Counted from the stretch's first letter, positions 18,536-27,183 are shown. The stretch is DNA of 64,000 nucleotides from Cuneatibacter caecimuris (GCF_004216775.1 NZ_SGXF01000001.1:48738-112737), one strand, 5' to 3'. Numbers and translations are program-made. Notes: generated by a model from the letters alone, not told the origin.

Positions 18536-18562
18536 TCCTGCTCACCTCCATGGTGTGACAAA

Positions 18563-18808
18563 TTATTTTTCGATACCGGCAATCTTCAGCAGCTTCGCAA
18601 CTGTTTCTGTAGGCTGCGCGCCTGTGTTCAGCCACTTCTTGGCGTTTTCTTCATCGATTTTTACAACGCTGGGATTCTGGTTGGGATCGTAGTATCCGAT
18701 CTCTTCGATGAATTTACCGTCTCTGGGAGATCTGGAGTCAGCTACCACTACTCTGTAAAAAGGCGCCTTCTTCTGTCCCATTCTCTTCAGTCTGATCTTT
18801 ACTGCCAT
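18563..18808 (-). CDS. rpsP: 30S ribosomal protein S16
   Basis: Small-subunit protein, 81 residues, beginning [20 protein letters not shown] and containing [20 protein letters not shown]. Start follows GGAGGTAAAGAATC. Positioned after ffh in the classical operon. Confidence 0.97.
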   Translation of the reverse strand: MAVKIRLKRMGQKKAPFYRVVVADSRSPRDGKFIEEIGYYDPNQNPSVVKIDEENAKKWLNTGAQPTETVAKLLKIAGIEK

Positions 18809-18848
18809 GATTCTTTACCTCCAAAGTAAATATATAATTATTTTTATG

Positions 18849-20210
18849 TTAAAAGGGAAGCCTGAACTTTCCTTTTTTACCGCCTTTACCGCCCATCATG
18901 CCGGGCAGCTGCTTCATCATCTTGCGGGACTGCTCGAATCCCTTCATGAGCCTGTTCACATCCGCGATGTCCACACCCGCCCCTTTAGCTATCCTCTGTT
19001 TTCTGGAAGGATTGATGAGCTCGGGATTGGACCGTTCTTTTGCTGTCATGGATTGAATGATAGCTTCTGTTTTCTTCATCTGGGCTTCACTGTCTGACAG
19101 ATCCGGCATGCCTTTTTTGTTCAGATTCATGCCTCCCATATTTCCAGGAAGCATCTTTAAAATCTCTCCAAGCCCGCCCATTTTCTTCATCTGCTGCATC
19201 TGGTCCAGGTAATCGTTGAAATCGAACTGGGCCTTCTTCAGCTTCTGTTCCAGCTCCCTGGCCTTCTGCTCATCCACATTGGCCTGCGCCTTTTCAATCA
19301 AGCTCATCACATCGCCCATGCCCAGGATACGCGACGCCATCCTGTCAGGGTAGAACTGTTCCAGGTCGGAAAGCTTTTCCCCCATGCCCACATAGAGGAT
19401 AGGTTTGCCGGTCACCGCACGGATGGACAATGCCGCTCCGCCTCTGGTATCGCCGTCCAGCTTGGTCAGGATCACGCCGTCCACGCCCACCTTCTCATCG
19501 AAGGTTCTGGACACGTTCACCGCCTCCTGGCCGGTCATGGCGTCCACCACCAGGATTGTCTGGGACACCTCCGCGGCTTCTCTGACCTCCACCAGCTCAT
19601 CCATCATGGCTTCATCTATCTGCAGCCGCCCCGCCGTATCCAGAATCAGCACATTCTGGCCGTTCTTCCTGGCATGGGCCATGGCTGCCTTCGCGATATC
19701 CGCAGGCTTGTGGTTCTCTCCCATGGAGAAAACCTCCACCCCCTGTTTTTCACCGTTCACCTGCAGCTGTTTGATGGCTGCCGGCCGGTAAATATCGCAG
19801 GCTGCCAGCAGTGGTTTGCGCCCCGCCGCCTTCAGCTTGCCCGCAATCTTGGCCGCCGTTGTGGTCTTACCGGCGCCCTGGAGGCCCACCATCATTAGTA
19901 CGGTCAGCTCTCCCGCAGGTTTCAGCGCAATTTCCGTGGTCTCGGAACCCATGAGCTTGACCATCTCTTCATTGACGATCTTCACCACCATCTGGCCCGG
20001 AGTCAGGCTGTTGAGCACATCCTGTCCCACAGCCCGTTCCTGCACAGAGGAAACGAACTGCTTCACCACTTTGAAATTGACGTCGGCTTCCAAAAGAGCC
20101 ATCTTCACTTCCTTCAGAGCAGCCTTTACATCTGCCTCGGTCAGCCTTCCTTTGCCCCTCAGATTCCGGAACACATTCTGCAATTTATCCGCTAAGCTCT
20201 CAAAAGCCAT
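18849..20210 (-). CDS. ffh: Signal recognition particle protein Ffh (SRP54)
   Basis: GTPase of the signal recognition particle; with SRP RNA it delivers nascent membrane proteins to FtsY. The 453-residue protein starts MAFESLADKLQNVF. It shows the N domain, G1 GLQGAGKTTTAAKIA (about 107), DTAGRLQIDE (about 189), TKLDGD (about 247), and the Met-rich M domain from about 310 with many Met residues (MQQMKKMGGLGEILKMLPGNM, here broken: MQQMKKMGG then LGEILKMLPGNM). GGAGG lies five bases before the ATG at 20210; the frame stays open far upstream into ylxM but without support. The receptor ftsY is at 27-28 kb. Confidence 0.97.
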   Translation of the reverse strand: MAFESLADKLQNVFRNLRGKGRLTEADVKAALKEVKMALLEADVNFKVVKQFVSSVQERAVGQDVLNSLTPGQMVVKIVNEEMVKLMGSETTEIALKPAGELTVLMMVGLQGAGKTTTAAKIAGKLKAAGRKPLLAACDIYRPAAIKQLQVNGEKQGVEVFSMGENHKPADIAKAAMAHARKNGQNVLILDTAGRLQIDEAMMDELVEVREAAEVSQTILVVDAMTGQEAVNVSRTFDEKVGVDGVILTKLDGDTRGGAALSIRAVTGKPILYVGMGEKLSDLEQFYPDRMASRILGMGDVMSLIEKAQANVDEQKARELEQKLKKAQFDFNDYLDQMQQMKKMGGLGEILKMLPGNMGGMNLNKKGMPDLSDSEAQMKKTEAIIQSMTAKERSNPELINPSRKQRIAKGAGVDIADVNRLMKGFEQSRKMMKQLPGMMGGKGGKKGKFRLPF

Positions 20211-20221
20211 AAAAACCTCCG

Positions 20222-20560
20222 TTATAACTCTTCCAGCAGCAGGGAAGCCCATTGTCTGACTTCTTCCAGCGCCTTTTCCGGACTGTCCGCAGCCTCTGAC
20301 CGCCGCAGAATCAGCTCCGCCAGCTCCCGCAGCTTCTGGTTCTTTTCCATCAGATGCAGCTTGCTCTCCATCTCTTCCAGAATGCGGTCGCACCGCTTCA
20401 CCATCTCATGTACTCCCTGGCGGCTGATGCCGTGGGCTTCAGCGATCTCACTGGGGGACAGGTCATTGAACACCACGTCCTCGTAGATCCTCCGCTGATG
20501 CTCTGTCAGCAGTTCTCCATAAAAATCATAGAGCAGGCTTTGCTTTACGATCCTTTCCAT
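20222..20560 (-). CDS. ylxM: YlxM-family putative helix-turn-helix protein
   Basis: 112-residue protein encoded upstream of ffh in most Firmicutes (UPF0122). It has a sigma-70 region-4-like helix-turn-helix, [23 protein letters not shown] (about 34-56, broken here for length as [15 protein letters not shown] and GVHEMVKR). It may regulate or modulate the SRP operon; the role is inferred from position. Ends 11 bp before ffh. Confidence 0.92.
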   Translation of the reverse strand: MERIVKQSLLYDFYGELLTEHQRRIYEDVVFNDLSPSEIAEAHGISRQGVHEMVKRCDRILEEMESKLHLMEKNQKLRELAELILRRSEAADSPEKALEEVRQWASLLLEEL

Positions 20561-20577
20561 GATTCATCACCTGTTGC

Positions 20578-20606
20578 ATCATACACCATCCGCAGGGCAT
20601 TGTCAA
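20578..20606 (-). promoter_or_regulatory. Promoter of the ylxM-ffh-rpsP-khpA-rimM-trmD operon
   Basis: On the minus strand: perfect TTGACA (20601-20606), 17-bp spacer, TATGAT (20578-20583), about 18 bp before the ylxM start. Confidence 0.85.
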
Positions 20607-20640
20607 GCTTTTTTCTTGACGCTATGAATTTTTATTTAGG

Positions 20641-21084
20641 TTATATCCTTCTTTCCAGCTGTTCGTACAATACTTTCCCAAAACCTTTGGCGCTGTACAG
20701 CTTTCTGGCTTTTTCATTGTCTTCCCGCAGTTCCAGCCTCAGCTGTACGACCTGCTCCTGAAACAGCTCCGCCATCCTGTCCAGAAAACTGCCGCCAATC
20801 CCTTTTCCCCTGTATCCTTCTTCCAGATAAAGCTCCTGTATCCAGAGCACCTGCCCGCCTGCTTCATTGGAATAGGTAAAGCCTACCAGGCTGTATCCCA
20901 CAATTCCGCCGTCTTCTTCCATCAAATACAGGCGGATAAAAGGCGAACCTGACGCCGCCGTATCAAAGGTGTGCTCCATATAGCTCCTGGGGATGGGCTT
21001 TTCCACCGCTTCCGAGTGGTAAAACGCCTCCATCATGTCCAGAAGGCATTCTCTGTCCTGTTCCTCAACCTCACGAATTTCCAT
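20641..21084 (-). CDS. GNAT-family N-acetyltransferase
   Basis: 147-residue acetyl-CoA-dependent acetyltransferase. The acetyl-CoA loop is in YLEEGYRGKGIGGSFLDRM (about 90-108; R/Q-x-x-G-x-G/A as RGKGIG). The C-terminal AEVE-like strand is LRLELREDNEKARKLYSAKGF. The substrate is unknown. Start at 21084 with a weak ribosome site (GGTCGAGG). Confidence 0.85.
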   Translation of the reverse strand: MEIREVEEQDRECLLDMMEAFYHSEAVEKPIPRSYMEHTFDTAASGSPFIRLYLMEEDGGIVGYSLVGFTYSNEAGGQVLWIQELYLEEGYRGKGIGGSFLDRMAELFQEQVVQLRLELREDNEKARKLYSAKGFGKVLYEQLERRI

Positions 21085-21150
21085 GCTGCCGCCTCGACCT
21101 CACTTTCTGATTTATTTCATCCGTTCCTTCCCGGGAAAAACACTCCGGTA

Positions 21151-21180
21151 GAAAAAAAGAATCCCGCTCGCGGGATTCCC
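21151..21180 (-). terminator. Terminator-like hairpin
   Basis: Perfect stem GAATCCCG/CGGGATTC with loop CTCG (21159-21178), followed on the minus strand by TTTTTTT. It is about 240 bp after the 146-aa gene ending at 21418. Confidence 0.75.
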
Positions 21181-21218
21181 CCCTGCGGCGTGTCGCTTTA
21201 GCAGCGTAACTCCTTACG

Positions 21219-21267
21219 CCGCAGTGCGATCCCCCGGGGGGTTTTCTTGCATAGGCCTATGCAAGAA
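21219..21267. repeat. Palindromic repeat family A, copy 2
   Basis: CCGCAGTGCGAT, CCCCCGGGGGG and TTTTCTTGCATAGG are directly followed by CCTATGCAAGAA, so the arms meet without a loop. Same order of blocks as copy 1. Confidence 0.75.
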
Positions 21268-21417
21268 CATATGAGCCTCCGGAGACGCCAGCCAGCTTCG
21301 CTGATCCCCTGGTTTTCATATGTTCTCACTACCGGCCCGGATTTTCGTCCGCTGCAGCCATGCCGGCGCATGCCGCTGTATTTCGGATATCTTTAGTATT
21401 TCTCCTGACGCTTTTAT

Positions 21418-21858
21418 TTATTCGCCAGCATAGCTTTCCCAGTCTTCATAAGGGAATATTTTGTATGGACTGATGGAAGATAATTGTTCCCGGTATTTTT
21501 CTGGGATTTTGTAGGGAATAAAATTTAAGTATATTTTATCCCCGGCGATTACAAAATTCCAGGTGCTGTGCTTTCCGTACAGATATAAATTGCCCGGAAC
21601 TCCGTTCAATCCAAAATCAGGCAGACATGGGGCTGCAGAAATTTCCTTCAATACCGAGATTACAGAACCCATCTCCGCTTCTGTCATTTCACGAGTCACA
21701 CCCTTTTCTCCTGCCGGAAGGTATATCTCTCCGCGAATCACCTGGTCCGCTCCATACCATTGAAAACGGTAAAAGACAAGGAGCTTGCATATGGCCAGGA
21801 ACAGCAGAAGGAACATCAATATTTTCAGCGCTGTCTTTCGTATCTTATCTTTTTTCAC
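21418..21858 (-). CDS. Unknown membrane-anchored protein (146 aa)
   Basis: I do not recognise a family. A basic start (MKKDKIRKTALK) precedes one membrane segment (about 12-30, ILMFLLLFLAICKLLVFY), then an extracytoplasmic domain of ~115 residues with several Tyr/Pro (IPYKIPEKYREQLSSISPYK). It may be a membrane-anchored sensor or lipoprotein-like protein. It starts with GTG behind GGGGGGATGACAG. Single gene with its own AT-rich promoter, divergent from the DUF362 gene. Confidence 0.75.
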   Translation of the reverse strand: MKKDKIRKTALKILMFLLLFLAICKLLVFYRFQWYGADQVIRGEIYLPAGEKGVTREMTEAEMGSVISVLKEISAAPCLPDFGLNGVPGNLYLYGKHSTWNFVIAGDKIYLNFIPYKIPEKYREQLSSISPYKIFPYEDWESYAGE

Positions 21859-21934
21859 CTGTCATCCCCCCCAATGTCTCTTTTGAAATAAGATTAACTT
21901 TAGCTTTTGAAAAGCTTTGTTCCTTATATAATTT

Positions 21935-21962
21935 ATTATAATAGATTTTTATCAAAAAACAA
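21935..21962 (-). promoter_or_regulatory. Promoter of the 146-aa membrane protein
   Basis: On the minus strand: TTGTTT (21957-21962), 16-bp spacer, TATAAT (21935-21940). The surrounding AT-rich DNA holds other -10-like hexamers, so the exact start is uncertain. Confidence 0.5.
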
Positions 21963-21987
21963 CTTTTACCTCTTAATTCAACAGTTC

Positions 21988-22016
21988 TTGCCACATCCCT
22001 CCGTTTATAGTATAAT
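21988..22016 (+). promoter_or_regulatory. Promoter of the DUF362-nudix pair
   Basis: TTGCCA (21988-21993), 17-bp spacer, TATAAT (22011-22016), about 36 bp before the start codon. Divergent from the 21935 promoter with only ~25 bp between the two -35 boxes. Confidence 0.8.
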
Positions 22017-22052
22017 ATACCGTAATTCGTTTAACCGGAGGAGGAAAAACAT

Positions 22053-23171
22053 ATGCAATCTTCAAAAGTCTATTTTACAACTTTCAAGGCCACTTATCGG
22101 GAGAATCTGCTGCAGAAGCTGCGCCGCCTGATCGATACGGCCGGTTTAGGCTCTATTGACATGGAAAATAAATTCGCGGCCATCAAAATTCATTTCGGAG
22201 AACCCGGAAACCTGGCCTATCTCCGTCCCAACTACGCAAAGGTGGTGGCGGACTATGTGAAGGAGCACGGCGGAAAGCCTTTTCTCACTGACTGCAACAC
22301 GCTTTATGTGGGCCGCCGCAAAAATGGTCTGGACCATTTGGATTCGGCCTACGAAAACGGTTTCAGCCCTTTTTCTACCGGATGCCACTGCGTCATCGCG
22401 GACGGCCTCAAGGGAACCGACGAAGCTCTGGTGCCTGTGGAGGGCGGGGAATACATAAAAGAAGCCAAGATCGGCAGGGCCGTCATGGATGCGGACATCT
22501 TTATTTCCCTGACCCACTTTAAAGGCCATGAGGCCACTGGCTTTGGCGGCACCCTGAAAAACATCGGCATGGGCTGCGGTTCCAGGGCAGGTAAAATGGA
22601 GATGCACAGCGCCGGAAAACCATATGTGGAGCAGGATCTCTGTATCGGATGCGGCGCCTGCCAGAAAAACTGCGCGCATTCCGCGATCACGATCACAGAC
22701 AGGAAAGCTTCCACAGATCACAGCAAGTGCGTAGGCTGCGGCCGCTGTATCGGCGTATGCCCTGTGGACGCCATGCAGCCCGCCAGCGATGAGACTAACG
22801 ATATCCTGAACAAAAAAATCGCCGAATACACAAAAGCAGTGGTGGACGGCCGCCCCTGTTTCCACATCAGCCTGGTGCTGGATGTATCCCCCAACTGCGA
22901 CTGCCATTCAGAAAATGATATTCCGATCATTCCGGATGTGGGAATGTTTGCATCCTTTGATCCCATCGCCCTGGATATGGCTTGTGCCGACGCCTGCAAC
23001 AAAATGCCGGTGATCTCGGGAAGCGTCCTGGAAGATCAGATCCACCACCACGCCTGCGACAGCCAGGATCATTTTGTCATGACCCATCCTGACACCAACT
23101 GGACTTCTGCCATTGAACACGGCGTAAAGCTGGGGCTGGGTAACAAAGAATACGAATTAATTACGATCTGA
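22053..23171 (+). CDS. DUF362 protein with two [4Fe-4S] ferredoxin motifs
   Basis: 372 residues. A DUF362 fold (KIHFGEPGNLAYLRP, FISLTHFKGHEATGFGGTLKN, here in two parts) encloses an inserted 8Fe-type ferredoxin domain at about residues 190-245: CIGCGACQKNC and CVGCGRCIGVCP, each able to bind one cluster with the remote Cys. The C-terminal part (DPIALDMACADACNK) completes DUF362. Members act as electron-transfer proteins in anaerobes; the partner is unknown. Strong GGAGGAGG before the ATG. The Nudix gene starts 9 bp after its stop. Confidence 0.9.
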   Translation: MQSSKVYFTTFKATYRENLLQKLRRLIDTAGLGSIDMENKFAAIKIHFGEPGNLAYLRPNYAKVVADYVKEHGGKPFLTDCNTLYVGRRKNGLDHLDSAYENGFSPFSTGCHCVIADGLKGTDEALVPVEGGEYIKEAKIGRAVMDADIFISLTHFKGHEATGFGGTLKNIGMGCGSRAGKMEMHSAGKPYVEQDLCIGCGACQKNCAHSAITITDRKASTDHSKCVGCGRCIGVCPVDAMQPASDETNDILNKKIAEYTKAVVDGRPCFHISLVLDVSPNCDCHSENDIPIIPDVGMFASFDPIALDMACADACNKMPVISGSVLEDQIHHHACDSQDHFVMTHPDTNWTSAIEHGVKLGLGNKEYELITI

Positions 23172-23180
23172 GGAGACAGT

Positions 23181-23741
23181 ATGGAATACCTGGACCTGCT
23201 GGATGAATACGGTCAGCCCACCGGGAAAACAAAAGAGAGAACACTGGTACACCGGGACGGGGATCTGCACCGCACCGCTCATGTCTGGATCGCCCGCCGG
23301 GACCCCGGAACAAACAGCATACAGCTTCTGATGCAGAAGCGCAGTGACCGCAAGGATTCTTATCCCGGGTGTTATGACATTTCATCTGCCGGGCACGTTC
23401 CGGCCGGGGAGGGATTTACAGAATCTGCCCTCCGGGAACTGAAAGAGGAGCTGGGGATTTCCGCCCTGCCGGAGCAGCTCCGCTTTCTCTTCTATCATAA
23501 AGGATACGCCCAGGCAGAATTTTACGGAAAAACATTTATCAATAATGAGTACAGCGCAGTTTATCTCTATACGGGTCCAGTAGAGGCCTCTTCTCTCTTT
23601 TTGCAGGAGGAAGAGGTATCGGAAGTGCGCTGGATGGATTACGAAACAGTGCTGGAACAGGTCATGCAGCGCAACGGGAAGTTCTGTATCTTTGTGGACG
23701 AGCTGGCGGAAATGGATCAGTATCTTTCTCAGTATCTTTGA
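23181..23741 (+). CDS. Nudix hydrolase
   Basis: 186-residue Nudix protein resembling the YfcD/isopentenyl-diphosphate-isomerase-like group that starts YLDLLDEYGQPTGKTKERTLVHRDGDLHRTAHVWI (in short: DEYGQPTG and HRTAHVWI). The Nudix box is GHVPAGEGFTESALRELKEELG (about 74-95; shown as GHVPAGEGF, RELKEELG). The substrate is not predicted. Second gene of a pair with DUF362; a family-B hairpin begins 14 bp after the stop. Confidence 0.88.
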   Translation: MEYLDLLDEYGQPTGKTKERTLVHRDGDLHRTAHVWIARRDPGTNSIQLLMQKRSDRKDSYPGCYDISSAGHVPAGEGFTESALRELKEELGISALPEQLRFLFYHKGYAQAEFYGKTFINNEYSAVYLYTGPVEASSLFLQEEEVSEVRWMDYETVLEQVMQRNGKFCIFVDELAEMDQYLSQYL

Positions 23742-23755
23742 GGTTGAAATATGTC

Positions 23756-23840
23756 GCAGGGAGGCGGCAGAAGAAACTCCGGAGGGTCCATGCCAAATAT
23801 TTGGCTATACCCTCCTACGTTTTTTCTGCCGCCTCCCTGC
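23756..23840. repeat. Long palindrome family B, copy 1
   Basis: Outer arms of 17 perfect base pairs (23756-23772 with 23824-23840, GCAGGGAGGCGGCAGAA), then GGAGGGT/ACCCTCC, and an apical stem GCCAAATATTTGGC. It lies 14 bp after the Nudix stop and probably ends that transcript. Confidence 0.85.
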
Positions 23841-24290
23841 TTGGGCATTTCTCTTCCGCTCAGACGCGGCGTCTTGTTTTTTTCTTGTTTTTGCCTCTCT
23901 TCTGGCTTCAGGTGAGCAGGGTCTTTCTCAGTTGGCGTTTCACTTGGCTCTGACACAGCAGGTATTGTCTTCTGATAGCAGGCCGCTGAACTCGTAGCTC
24001 CTATCTTCTTTCTCAATCACTTTCAATGTTCCTACTACAATCAGCCCCACTTTTATTTTGGAGAGGAACCTGTACCAGCCATTTAGATATTATCCGGATT
24101 GCTGCCTTCAGGCCGAACCTCGCACAGTATGCAATACTGCTTTTATAGCGAAGGATGTTGTAAATTCAGTATTTTCTTCTATTGAAACGAGAAAAAATCT
24201 CATGATTCAGGAATATCATAACAAGACAAGCATAAATTGTAGTGGAAAGTTGAAAACGGACAAACAGATCGTGTCAATCACGAGGAAAGG
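23841..24290. other. 450-bp gap before the leukocidin-like gene
   Basis: No intact gene is recognised. On the minus strand a reading frame of about 49 codons without a start codon (about 23945-24095, ending SGLLSEDNTCCVRAK) may be a gene remnant. The right half is AT-rich. A 99-codon plus-strand frame from 24058 overlaps the next gene and lacks any feature of a real protein. Confidence 0.4.
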
Positions 24291-25844
24291 ATGGAAATTA
24301 TGTTTTACTCTATGGAAAGTCAGAAAACAGGCTTTTGTACATTGGCTGAAGCTCTGAAACAAATGGGAATTTCCTATGAGAAAAACCCGCCTCCCCAGAC
24401 AGATGAACCGATAATCATCCCTGCAGAGTCGCTGCAGGAAACAGATGCAGAACAATTACTCACGGAACGAACAATCATTATAACCGATCCTCTGCCGGAA
24501 GATATTCAATCTTTTTGTAAAAATACTCCCGCGGCTGTCTGGCCGCATGATGCGCAGGCTGATTTCATTGCTGTGCGTTTCGACAATCAGGGGAATTTTT
24601 ACACATTTGTACAGTTACACAAGGATACTGAGGAAATTGATTCTCAGTATGCATCAGCGCTGATTCAATGGCTGCATGGCGAATTTGACGCTGGCGCAGT
24701 GCTGAACGATAACCAGACTTTCTCCCACCTGGACCTGGTACGGCTGGCCCGTGCTTATGTGACAACTTTTAATTTTGATCTGTTTGGAAAATCAATGATC
24801 CTCAATTTGTATGCTGTCAGCTGCCACGTCTTTTCCAAATCCGGCTCTCCGGACAGTGATCTGGGCGACGACTTTTTCTACCTGCATGAAACCTGCCATT
24901 TTGACGGAGGGAAATCCAATGATGGGTATAGTTATGAAAAATATTGGGAGCCCCTGCGCGCATATCTGTACGGAGGGAAATACTGGGTGGGCGCCGGAGA
25001 GGTGTGCAGACATTATATTCATGAATATCTGGTTTCCAACACGCTGGATACGGATTTCCCAAACGCGGCCTTTCTGCATTGCGCGCCCGTGGCTGCAAAT
25101 GACCAGCAGCAGATCACAGTAAGCACGGGTTTTGATATCAGCGGAAGCATTTCCGCGAAGCTGGCAGGCCAGGGAAATGAGCTGGGAGCAGAGCTGGGCA
25201 TGGGAGGAAACTTCAGCCAGTCAGAGACAATGAATGTCAGAGATTGTACGGTATCCACTGAAACGAGCCGGCAGGGACATAAAATCGCATGGCATTATGT
25301 CTTTCGCCACGCAAGGCAAAATAAGCAGGCAGGACGCTGGCAGTTTCTGCTTGACCCGGCCGCTCTCTCCCATACGTTGGCGCAATTTGAACAGCACTGG
25401 ATTTGGAAGCTCCCCACGAACCAGCGCGCCGGAAAATCCCATTTATCTTTTACTGTAGACTGCAGCGGACATTTGATTTCTACTATCTCGAGAAATTCCG
25501 GAAGCATTTCCGAACAGGATATTTATGGCCCTTGGAAAAATCAAGCGCTGCGCGTCCAGATAGAATGGCCCTCGCTGCTTGCTTCAGATGCAAGACAAGT
25601 GGAAATGAGCCGGGAGGGAGGCGAAAAACAGATCCGTCTCGGCTGCGAAGGCGCATGGATTTCTTCAGTAAACGCTGACTGGCTGAGCTGCACTCCCCCA
25701 CAGGGCGGAAGAGGTGAGGATACTTCCCTGTTCCTGCTGGCTGCGGAAAATACCACTGGCCAGACAAGACAGGCACGGTTGACCGTCAAGCGTCTGGCAG
25801 GCTCAGAAGTACAAACCGTGCTTGTCACACAGTATGCAAAATAA
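24291..25844 (+). CDS. Leukocidin-like beta-pore protein with C-terminal BACON-type domain, no signal peptide
   Basis: A 517-residue protein. Residues 1-160 are unrecognised and contain no signal peptide. Residues about 170-370 resemble the leukocidin/alpha-hemolysin fold: an amphipathic, Gly/Ser-rich stem region STGFDISGSISAKLAG... GAELGMGGNFSQSETM (about 275-310), a following strand and HKIAWHYVF, which lines up with the GWKVIF block of S. aureus alpha-hemolysin, then WQFLLDP and FEQHWIWKLP. Residues about 420-517 look like a BACON domain (GAWISSVNADWLSCTPPQG, RQARLTVKR, VLVTQ). It may be a pore-forming toxin or a carbohydrate-binding relative of one. Start behind GAGGAAAGG. The assignment is from motif and order only. 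Confidence 0.65.
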   Translation: MEIMFYSMESQKTGFCTLAEALKQMGISYEKNPPPQTDEPIIIPAESLQETDAEQLLTERTIIITDPLPEDIQSFCKNTPAAVWPHDAQADFIAVRFDNQGNFYTFVQLHKDTEEIDSQYASALIQWLHGEFDAGAVLNDNQTFSHLDLVRLARAYVTTFNFDLFGKSMILNLYAVSCHVFSKSGSPDSDLGDDFFYLHETCHFDGGKSNDGYSYEKYWEPLRAYLYGGKYWVGAGEVCRHYIHEYLVSNTLDTDFPNAAFLHCAPVAANDQQQITVSTGFDISGSISAKLAGQGNELGAELGMGGNFSQSETMNVRDCTVSTETSRQGHKIAWHYVFRHARQNKQAGRWQFLLDPAALSHTLAQFEQHWIWKLPTNQRAGKSHLSFTVDCSGHLISTISRNSGSISEQDIYGPWKNQALRVQIEWPSLLASDARQVEMSREGGEKQIRLGCEGAWISSVNADWLSCTPPQGGRGEDTSLFLLAAENTTGQTRQARLTVKRLAGSEVQTVLVTQYAK

Positions 25845-25864
25845 AGAGCAAATAAAGGGCGTTG

Positions 25865-25932
25865 TGCGTATCTCCCGGAAGGGGGTGCTGCATAGGTAAC
25901 TGCGTTTCCTATGCAGCACCCCCTTCCCGCGG
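25865..25932. repeat. Palindromic repeat family A, copy 3, acting as a bidirectional terminator
   Basis: A perfect 20-bp stem (25877-25896 with 25908-25927) encloses TAACTGCGTTT. The core GCATAGG/CCTATGC is that of family A. It sits between the convergent stops at 25844 (+) and 25960 (-), so it can stop transcription from both sides, though T-runs are short. Confidence 0.8.
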
Positions 25933-25959
25933 CGGAAATATGCTGATCTCCAAAAGTCT

Positions 25960-27180
25960 TTACAGGCTGGTATTCACAATCTTGGGACGGTACCCCTCTT
26001 TTTCCAGCTCACAGACGATCTGTTGTTTATGGTCATTGCCGTAGGCCTCCAAGGTGATGCGGAGCTCCACCGCAGCATTCCGGTTAATGCTGACGAACTG
26101 ATTGTGCTCCAGCTTAATCACATTTCCCTTGGCTTGGGCGATCACGCCAGCCACTTTCTGCAGCTCGCCCGGCTTATCCGGCAGCAGCACGGAAACGGTG
26201 AAAATCCGGCCGCGCTGGATCAGCCCATGCTGCACTACTGAGGACATGGTAATCACATCCATATTTCCGCCGCTGAGGATAGAAACAATCTTTTTATTAT
26301 GAACTTTCATCTGGTGGAGCGCCGCCACGGTGAGCAGGCCGGAATTCTCCACCACCATCTTGTGATTCTCAATCATGTCCAGAAATGCCACGATCAGGTC
26401 CTTATCTTCCACTGTGATAATTTCATCCACATTGCTCTGAATATAAGGCAGCAGCTTGTCTCCGGGAGTTTTCACTGCTGTGCCGTCTGCGATGGTGTCC
26501 ACTGAAGGAAGAGTGACCACATGCCCCGCTTCCAGGGAGGCCTGCATACAGCTGGCTCCCGCCGGTTCCACGCCGATCACGCGGATCTTGGGATTTAAAA
26601 GCTTAGCCAGAGTAGAAACGCCTGTGCACAGCCCGCCGCCGCCGATGGGACAGAGGATATAGTCCACCGTGGGCAGCTCTTTTATGATTTCCATTGCAAT
26701 GCTCCCCTGTCCCGTCGCCACATCCAGGTCGTTGAAGGGATGGATCATGGTATACCCATGCTCCTCCGCCAGCCTGCAGGCGCAGTCATAGGCCTCATCG
26801 TACACGTCTCCGGAAAGCACCACTTCCGCGCCATAGCTCTTGGTACGGTTCACCTTGATCAGCGGGGTTGTTGTGGGCATCACGATCACAGCTTTGCAAC
26901 CGAAAGCTTTCGCCGCATAGGCAACGCCCTGGGCATGGTTTCCCGCGGAAGCAGTGATCAGGCCCCGGCTCCGTTCTTCCTCTGTCAGCGTGGAAATCTT
27001 ATAGTAAGCGCCCCTAAGCTTATAAGCGCCGGTGTACTGCATATTTTCCGGTTTAAAATAGACCTTGTTTCCCGTCTGGGAACTGAAATATTCGCTGTAT
27101 ACCAGTTTCGTTTCATTCGTCACTTTTGTGACCGTCTCATAAGCCTCTTCAAATTTCTCCAGTGTCAATTCCTCTGTCAT
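25960..27180 (-). CDS. ilvA: Threonine ammonia-lyase, ACT-containing
   Basis: PLP enzyme turning threonine into 2-oxobutyrate and ammonia, the entry to isoleucine synthesis. The 406 residues have the PLP lysine in GAYKLRGAYYK (about 54), SAGNHAQGVAYAAK (about 80), the Gly-rich phosphate loop IGGGGLCTGV and a C-terminal ACT domain (FTVSVLLPDKPGELQKVAGV, broken as FTVSVLLPDKPGEL, about 330 on). The length and single ACT match the TdcB-like/short IlvA type of Firmicutes. It begins 3 bp after the ftsY stop, sharing the ribosome site region, so it is co-transcribed with ftsY. ilvNC are 25 kb away. Confidence 0.92.
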   Translation of the reverse strand: MTEELTLEKFEEAYETVTKVTNETKLVYSEYFSSQTGNKVYFKPENMQYTGAYKLRGAYYKISTLTEEERSRGLITASAGNHAQGVAYAAKAFGCKAVIVMPTTTPLIKVNRTKSYGAEVVLSGDVYDEAYDCACRLAEEHGYTMIHPFNDLDVATGQGSIAMEIIKELPTVDYILCPIGGGGLCTGVSTLAKLLNPKIRVIGVEPAGASCMQASLEAGHVVTLPSVDTIADGTAVKTPGDKLLPYIQSNVDEIITVEDKDLIVAFLDMIENHKMVVENSGLLTVAALHQMKVHNKKIVSILSGGNMDVITMSSVVQHGLIQRGRIFTVSVLLPDKPGELQKVAGVIAQAKGNVIKLEHNQFVSINRNAAVELRITLEAYGNDHKQQIVCELEKEGYRPKIVNTSL

Positions 27181-27183
27181 CCC

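Larger units (their letters stand above)
21085..21417. other. 333-bp gap filled with nested palindromes
   Basis: No gene is seen. From left to right it holds a terminator-like hairpin (21159-21178), a GCGGCG/CGCCGC pair around 21186-21221, family-A copy 2 (21219-21267) and an 11-bp inverted repeat AGAACATATGA/TCATATGTTCT (about 21265-21275 and 21316-21326) that partly overlaps it. Confidence 0.7.

Noticed and set aside
24058..24357. A 99-codon plus-strand frame
   Set aside because: It runs into the leukocidin-like gene in another frame, has no ribosome site, and its composition is not protein-like.
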